64,000 nucleotides of DNA from Ilex aquifolium (Eukaryota; Streptophyta; Magnoliopsida; Aquifoliales; Aquifoliaceae), in the NCBI GenBank assembly GCA_951799425.1, contig OX637392.1, positions 38,764,593-38,828,592 on the forward strand. Direction: 5' to 3'. Position numbers and translations under genes: made by a program. Below the pieces are notes generated by a model, which saw nothing but the letters and a program-made list of their open reading frames with translations, searched no databases and was not told the DNA's origin. Every line of letters begins with the position of its first letter. Within the stretch, counting starts at the first letter, position 1. This document shows, piece after piece, positions 56,597 through 64,000 of the stretch.

Positions 56597-58849
56597 AAAG
56601 AACAAAAAACTACTACTTTAAGACTCAGAAGTGCTATTGGATCACCTATAGGCAGCCTTGCTTTGGGTAATTCCGATCCCGTGTCACTTCCTTCTGATGG
56701 CAACATCAGAATACATATCAACGGAAGCCCTGATAAGCCCCACGAGGATGACGAGGTATCCTCAGCAAGCTTCAAACCTTCTAAGAATCCAAACCAGCAT
56801 GTTGGAAATCACGATGAATCTCTCTGTACCGAGGGAGAAAATCACTCTATGAAGAAGCTGATCCAGTCTATGTAGGACCGGCTGGATGCTCATGACAAAT
56901 TGTTCAAGAAATCTTATTCCAGGGAGACAGATCTGCTGAAGGAAAACGAAGAGTTGACAGCCAAATTGATGGAGCTAACTAGAAAAGAAAAGCGCGAGAG
57001 AGAAAGCCGACGAGAAAGTCCTAAGAAGAAGGTTGGCAAGTTCAAAAAACCCGAAACTGACAAGTACCGGCAGAAAAAACCTCGGGTTTCAGAGGAGGAC
57101 TCCTGGAAGCAGTACATCGCCGAAGAGTTGGACAATCGTTTGAAGAAACCGGAGCAGAGGTCGGCTAGGGATATGGCCAGAAGAGCGACTGGGGAGTATG
57201 GAGACGGTTCAGAGTCGTCCCCTTTTTCATCCTGAATTGAAAAGGGGCGTATCCCGAGTAAGTTCACCGTTCCGAACTTCAGACTTTACGATGGAAAAAC
57301 CGACCCATCCTCCCACATCAGACATTTCAGACAACTAATGACAATACATCGGAGGAATGAACCCCTACTCTGCATGATATTTCCTAGCAGTCTAGGAGAG
57401 TCGGCCATGAAGTGGTTCGACAGCTTGCCGAGGCAGTCGATTGACGGCTGGTCACAACTAGCCGAACAGTTCACTGCTCGATTCATAACGAGTAGTAAAC
57501 AGCCTAAGGACGTCGGTGCATTGCTGACCCTAAAAAAACGAAACAATAAGACTTTGCGCGAGTATGCTCATCGCTATTGGGAGACAATGAACGAGGTAGA
57601 AGGTTGCAACCCTGAGATTGCGGTGGCATCATTCAAGATCGGCCTGCCAAAGGAGAACCCGCTGTACCAATCTTTAACAAGGAGGCCAGCCGTAAACTTG
57701 GAAGAGTTAATGGCTAGGATCGAGAAATATGCTAAAGTCGATGATGACTTGTCCAGAGACGGGGGCAAGGATCAGTATCACAGAAGGCAATTCGGCAGGG
57801 AGAAACAGGCCGAGCCAAACAGAGAGATAGTGAGAAAGAACGAGAAGGAAGGATTCTTCACGAAATCCCCTTTCCTTGGGGTAAACACACTGTTCAAAGA
57901 ACCCATACACAAGATATTGGGCCAGATCAAAGGAAAGCCATTCTTCAAATGGCCCAACAAGTTGATGGGAGACCCCTCGAGACGGAATCCTAATTTCAGA
58001 TGTTCATATCATCGTGATGTCGGTCACATGACCGAAAATTGCCGAACTCTGAAACAGCACTTGGAGGAGTTGGTTCGAGAAGGGCACCTCGCCGAGTTCA
58101 TCGAGAGCGAGGCCAGCCCAAACGGAGGAAGAATCGAACCTAGGGGAGATAAGACCACACCAGCAGGGGTAATAGATGTTATCCACGTTGCAACAAATCC
58201 ACAGATGTCCACGAACAACTCTGCTAGGGCGTACATTCAGAAGGCCGCGAAGGAAAGGGAAGTCTATCAGCTTCGGCTAACCCCGGAGGTAAGAAGCAAA
58301 AGGCTGAAGGTGGAGGAATCCAGTGACTCCATTTGCTTTACCGAGCAAGACTTGGATGGGATTCATCAACCGCATAATGATGCGTTGGTGGTAACACTTC
58401 GGATAGCCAACTTCGATGTGAGAAGGGTTTTGATCGATCCAGGAAGCTCGTCTGAGATTATGTACATTGACCTTTTTGACAAGCTCGGACTCAAGAGAGA
58501 GGATCTCAAGCCATCCAACACTCCATTAGTTGGCTTTAGTGGAAAGACAGTCCTTCCCAGAGGAAAAATCACGCTGCCAGTAAAGACGGGACCAGTGGGC
58601 GTCATGACTGAATTTCTTGTAGTTGATACGGTCTCAGCCTACAACGCAATAATGGGGAGGTCATGGTTACACGAGATGAAGGCGGTACCATCAACCTACC
58701 ACCAGATGCTAAGATTCCCTTCTTCGGAGGGAATAGTGAACATCCGAGGAGACCAGGTCAGCTCCAGGACCTGCTTATTGGCTTCGGTCAAAATGAAAAA
58801 TGAGTCAGAGGTTGGAGAAAAAAGTTATGTTGCAGGTATGGAAAAATAG
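56597..58849 (+). pseudogene. Tat-lineage Gag and aspartic protease
   Basis: One frame, open from 56597, with no ATG found at its start; the apparent first residue at 56663 is a TTG codon. In-frame stops occur at 56873-56875 (TAG) and 57233-57235 (TGA), and the segment ends at TAG 58847-58849. A charged N-terminal coiled coil (KLFKKSYSRETDLLKENEEL) is followed by the capsid: IPSKFTVPNFRLYDGKTDPS, SLGESAMKWFDSLP, TARFITSSKQPKDVGALLTL and LREYAHRYWETMNEV. A zinc-finger variant CX2HX4HX4C (CSYHRDVGHMTENC) lies at 58001-58042. The retropepsin domain has VRRVLIDPGSSSEIMYIDLF near 58435, with the catalytic D in the DPGSS form common in Tat elements, and NAIMGRSWLHEMKAVPSTYH. No frameshift is present. 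Confidence 0.85.
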
Positions 58850-60379
58850 CAATCAACGATCAGCGGCTCGGCAGTTTCACACGACCGAGCTGAAAAGGAA
58901 AGACCTAAAGTACCTTTAGGCACTGAAAATGAAGCTACAGACCGGACAATTGAAGTTCTATCTAAAGTACCTTTAGATAAAGATGGAGATCCAGACAGGT
59001 ACTTCCTACTCGGAGCAGCTCTTAGCCCCGAACAGCGAAAGAAACTTATTTATCTGCTTAAAGAATATGCCGACGTCTTCGCATGGAGCACCAGTGAAAT
59101 GCCCGGCGTACCGTCCGATGTTGCGTGTCACAGGTTGAATGTCGACCCGACCTTCAAGCCCATTAAGCAAAAACTAAGAAGGTCGGCACCACCACATCAA
59201 GAAGCAGTAAAAGAAGAGGTGACTCGATTACTTGAGTCTCAGACTATCAGGGAAGTGCAATATCCGACCTGGCTATCTAACACAGTGGTCGTCAGCAAGA
59301 AAAATGGGAAATTGAGGGTTTGTGTGGACTTCACCGACCTTAACAAGGCATGCCCAAAGGACAGCTTCCCTTTGCCCAAGATAGATCAGCTGGTTGATGC
59401 GATAGCTGGGCACGAGCAAATGAGCTTCCTAGATGCCTACAGAGGATACCACCAGATCCCCCTGGCCAAAGAAGATAAAGAGAAGACCGCCTTCATCACT
59501 CCTGTAGGAACATACTGTTACAAGGTGATGCCGTTCGGGCTAAAGAATGCTGGAGCAACATACCAAAGGTTGGTAACAAAGATGTTCACGCATATGATAG
59601 GCAACACTATGGAAGTCTACATTGACGACATGGTGGTGAAAAGTCGATGTGCCGCCGACCATTGTGCCGACCTAAAAAGTACTTTTGAAGTCCTTCGAAG
59701 ATTCAAAATGAAGTTAAATGCCTCCAAATGTGCCTTTGGTGTGGGCTCGGGAAAGTTCCTCGGTTTCCTGGTTACAAACAGAGGTATAGAGGTAAACCCT
59801 GACCAGGTCAAAGCCATTGAAGAATTGCAGTCACCCCGGACCGTGAAAGAAGTACAAAGACTTACAGGGATGGCAGCTGCTCTCGACAGATTCATATCCC
59901 GAGCCTCTGATAAGTGTAGACCGTTTTTTCAATCTATCAAAGGAAGGAAGGGAACACTTTGGAGTCCGGAGTGTGAAGAGGCGTTTCTAAATCTCAAGGC
60001 ATACTTGGCCTCACCACCAATCTTATCAACACCATTGCCCCAAGAATGCCTGTTCCTCTACCTAGCAGTATCTGAAAACGCTGTGAGTGGAGCGCTGATG
60101 AGAAACGACCATGAAAGATTAAGGCCTGTTTATTATGTAAGCAAAATGCTCCTAGACGCAGAATCAAGATACACACCATTGGAAAAGCTCGCACTTGCAC
60201 TAATTAGTTCGGCCAGGAAGCTTAGACATTATTTCCAGGGACATCAGATCACCGTGCTCACCGACCAGCCGCTGAAGTCCATTTTTCAAAAAGCCGACCT
60301 ATCAGGACGCATTGCCAAATGGGCTGTCGAGCTCGGCGAGTTCGACATCTTATTTGAACCAAGAAAGGCAATCAAATGA
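58850..60379 (+). pseudogene. Tat-lineage reverse transcriptase and first RNase H
   Basis: Same frame as the upstream Gag-protease. A linker ends [20 protein letters not shown]. The RT has [59 protein letters not shown] and the catalytic box [10 protein letters not shown] (YIDD at 59618-59629), then [20 protein letters not shown]. The connection and gypsy RNase H follow: [39 protein letters not shown] and [15 protein letters not shown]. An in-frame TGA at 60377-60379 precedes the next domain. All catalytic motifs are present; only stops damage it. Confidence 0.88.
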
Positions 60380-60964
60380 CAGGTAGTTGCTGACTTCATT
60401 GCCGAATTTCAACCCAAACATAACTCAGAACCAAACTACAAGGTAGATGACAGTCAGATGATGGAGTTCGGGGGCAAATGGATCCTTTCTGTTGATGGGT
60501 CTTCTAACCAAAAGGGCGCAGGAATTGGCCTCATTCTAGTAAGTCCGGATGGTTATGTCCTAGAAAAGTCCATTAGACTCGGTTTCCCCGCATCAAATAA
60601 CGAAGCCGAATATGAGGCCCTAATTGTAGGAGTGAAGCTCGCGGCCGAGTTGGGGGCATCAAAGCTTCAAATATTCTCTGATTCACAGCTGGTTGTAAAT
60701 CAGATAATAGGGGAGTATGCGGCTAAGGACGAAAGAATGATGACATATCAAGCTATTGCTGAAAAAGAATTGCGAAAAATACCGGAGTATACTATCCAGC
60801 AGGTCGGAAGAGCAAAAAATTCGCATGCCGATGCCCTTGCCTCATTGGCTTCTGCCATTAATCAGGATACTGAAAGAGCCCTCACAATTGAATTCCAATC
60901 CGAGCCGAGTATCAATCACAGTAAAATTGATGAAGTGTTGTGTAATGAAGTCGAACTGAGCTAG
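60380..60964 (+). pseudogene. Second RNase H (archaeal-type) of the Tat element
   Basis: The additional RNase H that marks the Tat/Retand branch of Ty3/gypsy elements. A VVADFIAEF linker is followed by LSVDGSSNQKGAGIGLILVS (first catalytic Asp), NNEAEYEALIVGVKLAAELG (Glu), LQIFSDSQLVVNQIIGEYAA (Asp) and NSHADALASLASA (last Asp). All four acidic residues are present. It ends at TAG 60962-60964, where the usual Trp of this position is missing. Confidence 0.85.
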
Positions 60965-62200
60965 ATGGATCCAGTCATTGCTTACCTGAAGAATGGTGAT
61001 TTACCAGAAGACAAGAAGGAGGCTCATAAGCTACGATTGACAGCAGCTAGGTATTGGTTATCTCCAAAAGACGAGCTTTACCGACGTTCATTTGGCGGCC
61101 CATACTTAAAATGTGTGCACCCGAAAGTAGTCCCAGACTTCCTGTCTGAAATTCATGAAGGAAGTTGTGGAGCTCACACAGGGGGGAGGTCTCTAGCTCA
61201 CCGAGCCATCTCATAGGGCTTTTGGTGGCCATACATGCAGAAAGACGCTCAGCAATTTGTTAGGCGATGTGAAAAATGCCAGAAATTCTCGGCAATTCCA
61301 AGGAAACCCTCACAGGAGTTACTTCCATTGTCAAGTCCTTGGCCATTTGCGCAGTGAGGGCTGGACATAGTGGGACCACTACCTCGAGCTCCTGGCAATA
61401 AGAAGTACCTTCTAGTTGCCACTGACTATTTTACCAAGTGGGTAGAAGCCGAGCCCCTGGCCAATATCAGAGACATCGATACAAGGAAATTCGTCTGGAG
61501 GAACATTATCACAAGGTACGGAATCCCTCATACACTTATCTCTGACAATGGCACACAGTTCGATAGCAGTCCTTTCAAGGCTTTCTGTCAGCATTATGGT
61601 ATTCGGAATCACTATTCCACCCCGGCCTATCCTCAAAGTAATGGGCAAGCAGAGATCTCCAACAAAACCATCTTGGATGGAGTCAAGAAAAGATTAGAGG
61701 ATGCCAAGGGAAGATGGGTAGAAGAATTGCCTAGCGTTTTGTGGACGTACCGTACCACACCTCGGCGCTCCACTGGTGAAACCCCCTTCTCCCTAGCTTA
61801 TGGAATGGAAGCGGTAATTCCATTAGAGATCGGATTACCGACTCTGAGAACCGAACTGGTGCAGAGCAAAAATAATGACGAAACTATCAGCCGGGATCTT
61901 GATCTAGCAGAGGAAAAGAGAGAACGAGCAGCTATTACGATGGCCTTTTATCGGCATCAAATGGCCCGAGCCTACAACAAAAAGGTTATGCCTCGGTCTT
62001 TCATGCTTGGAGACCTGGTACTCAGACGAGTGATGGGTTCGACAAAGAATCCAAAACATGGAAAGCTTGGACCGAACTGGGAAGAACCGTACAAGATAAC
62101 CCGAGTAGGGGGCAGCGGTTACTACGACCTCGAGACTATGGATCACAAAGCCGTGCCGTGCCCCTAGAACACTGCTAATTTGAGAAAGTTCTATTTCTAA
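60965..62200 (+). pseudogene. Tat-lineage integrase
   Basis: Continues in the same frame. The zinc-binding part IHEGSCGAHTGGRSLAHRA ... CEKCQKFS fits HHCC. The catalytic core has YLLVATDYFTKWVEAEPL, YGIPHTLISDNGTQFDSS and YPQSNGQAEISNKTILDG (D, D, E all present). The C-terminal part reads TPFSLAYGMEAVIPLEI and FMLGDLVLRRVMG, ending KITRVGGSGYYDLETMDH. In-frame stops at 61214-61216 (TAG), 61355-61357 (TGA) and 62165-62167 (TAG). The natural end appears to be TAA at 62198-62200. No chromodomain is present, as expected for this lineage. Confidence 0.85.
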
Positions 62201-62444
62201 AAAGTACCTTTTTAGATCAAACTCCGAAGTACCTTCAGAAGACTTAAGGGTGCCCCTTGAGTCAGTAAAGTGTTTTTCGAAAGTTCAGACGAGAATTGAA
62301 GTTATTAAATAAGGATATTTTTTGAAGATCCAATTGCATATTCTACTTTTCATTTACGACCTACTGCTAAGGCTGGGAGGCAAAAATCCTGATAGAAGTA
62401 ACTACTTAAATCAGGCGCAGCCACCCGATCTATTCCAGTCCCAC
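62201..62444 (+). other. 3' non-coding part of the pol-bearing Tat element
   Basis: Non-coding, with repeated AAGTACCTT motifs. The phrase AAGTACCTTTAGA also occurs at 58908 and 58965 inside the pol linker. The element is cut off by the chromovirus LTR at 62445, so its PPT and 3' LTR are not visible here. Confidence 0.55.
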
Positions 62445-64000
62445 TGTGAAACCCCGGAAAATTTGAACTATTCACAAATGGGCAAAACAATAACTTGCCA
62501 CTATGAACGGGTTGCGAACCTGAATTTTTCTAGAGCTCGGATGACGAAACAGACTTCGCCGTTGAATTCGTCTCGCGAAATCTAGTGACCATGTAAAATT
62601 TCATCAAATTCCGAAATAGTCGGATTTTTCACGTTTTACGAGACAGTCGGGTCTCGGGTGACCCCAAAAACGAAATTTTGGACAAAATGTGAGAAAATTG
62701 AAAATAATTTAATTAGAGTTCATAGAAAATATTTTGAACTTAAATCGGAGCGAAATTTAATCGTTTCGGGATTAAAACGGACCCGGAACTAAAAGAGATG
62801 TGTGGCCAATTGTGGGCCAAGTATTCTATAATTATAAATAGGGTCAAATTTGGAGATATTTCAGCAGAAATATCCCCAAGGTCAGCTGGTCTCACACGTT
62901 GGAGAGAAAAGAGAGAGAAAAAGGGTTTCTTCAAGCTTTCTCCGGCGATTTCTTCGGCAACCGTCGCTCGGATTCCGTCGAGCTAGAAGAGAGAGTTGCT
63001 CTACGCGACGAGGGCTACGTGTGGGTACCAAAAACAACAACTTTCACTGAAGGTGAACGGACGCGGGTGTACGAAAATCAAGATTCGAGTTGTGTTTCGG
63101 GTCTTCGGAGCTTCCTACGGGATTTCTCACGCTACAAGAGGTAGGAGTTCTCCTACTTGGGTTGATTTCTTACCTAGAATGCCTATGATTATGGCTTGGT
63201 ATATATATAGATATGTATACATATTTATATGTATATAGTTATGGAATAATGAAGAAAATGAGTAGGTTGTTAGAAAAATTACACTTGCCTTTTTTGTGGA
63301 ATTTAGGTAAAATAATTTTATCCTAAATTGTTATGTAGAAATTGTCTATTGAAATTTCTTGAATTATATGAAAGTTGGGCATGATATGTGCTACCATAAT
63401 TGTTTGCCTTGAATGTGTTCAACAAAATGCCTAAGTTGGTGGAAATGGTTATTTTAATAAAATTGAAATAACATACTTGAAATTGTGATAAAGTTAAGTT
63501 ATATGTTTATGATATGAGCTACATGAAAATTTGTGATTGTTGATATATGATTTTAATATATATTGGCATGGTGAAAGATTGTGAGAATTACATGCTCATG
63601 ATGTAAATTGTCATGGGATTTGATGAAATGTGTGAGATTAGTTCATATGACATTCATTATATATGAACATGATATACAAGTGACAATGGTTCATTGCATT
63701 GCATATGCACGGGAACATCGCATACATGGACATTGTGTCATAGGGATGTTGTGCATGGGTGTTTATACCACAATCTATGTGGTATTAAATGTATGTGGAC
63801 ATGGGCATCACATTCATGGGATGTTAGCATGGGTGTGGGTGTGTTTGTGCATGGGTATTGTACCACAAGCTATGTGGTATTATGGGAGTCTAATATGGAG
63901 ATAAATTGCTCATTGGCATTCATGACATATTGGGCATAAGGTGATGTCACATTCATGGGAAACTTGCATGAGTGTGGGGGGGTAGTTGCATATATCAATC
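62445..64000 (+). mobile_element. Chromovirus LTR, plus strand, running off the window
   Basis: Starts TGTGAAACCCCGGAAAATTT. Homologous to the LTRs at 26964, 29613-31754 and 10397-12811 (shared TCGGATGACGAAA..GACTTCGCCG, GGGCCAAGTATTCTA and CTACAAGAGGTAGG blocks). Related LTRs are 2.1-2.4 kb, so it should extend several hundred bp past 64000. The last part holds a diverged tandem duplication around 63720-63890 (TACCACAATCTATGTGGTAT and TACCACAAGCTATGTGGTAT). Confidence 0.75.

Overview
The window is nuclear DNA of a flowering plant. It is AT-rich, contains a single-exon type I MADS-box gene, and otherwise consists almost entirely of plant transposable elements (Ty3/gypsy Tat and chromovirus lineages, Ty1/copia, Mutator-like with a plant mobile domain gene). 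Nothing in it fixes the species; a eudicot is most likely. The only host gene I can support is the MADS-box gene at 43759-44331.

Layout. 1-2700: AT-rich spacer holding a very small retrocopy of the 5' end of a tRNA-Ala with an A tail and a perfect 17-bp target duplication (411-493). 2840-24053: a decayed Mutator-like element region, mostly on the minus strand. It holds a transposase pseudogene (21051-24053) followed by a plant-mobile-domain (PMD, 'phosphatase 7 long form homolog') pseudogene (13846 down to 6002). This region is a nested set of insertions: a 2.9-kb near-perfect palindrome (7178-10115, target duplication GTAAC), a chromovirus LTR plus a few leader bases flanked by a 332-bp direct duplication (10381-12811), and a gag-only Ty1/copia element (13898-20839) whose own LTR is split by an 839-bp MITE-like element with a 9-bp target duplication.

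25725-40429: pieces of Ty3/gypsy chromoviruses. Three plus-strand, 5'-truncated pol ends each run into their 3' LTR. A minus-strand LTR-PBS-gag piece joins one of them in inverted orientation near 27.68 kb. A copia LTR fragment lies between two of them, and a GC-richer block of about 230 bp, possibly organellar, sits inside the last LTR.

40430-46330: spacer with the MADS-box gene and a clean 503-bp solo LTR (target duplication CATTA). 46327-51560: an old Tat-type LTR split by a complete, young, gag-only Tat element (46860-51443, target duplication GAACT, LTRs about 1.4% diverged by eye). 52620-53830: a terminal-inverted-repeat element with ACGTCAGT-type repeats.

55931-62444: an autonomous-type Tat element with LTR, PBS, gag, protease, reverse transcriptase, two RNase H domains and integrase in a single reading frame broken only by eight in-frame stops. 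It is interrupted at 62445 by a chromovirus LTR that runs off the window.

How the parts relate: the two Tat elements share the same 18-nt primer-binding site, so the gag-only element may have been copied by enzymes of a Tat-2-type partner. The copia element likewise has gag, PBS, PPT and LTRs but no pol. The MADS gene sits between retrotransposon clusters with only low-complexity spacer around it.
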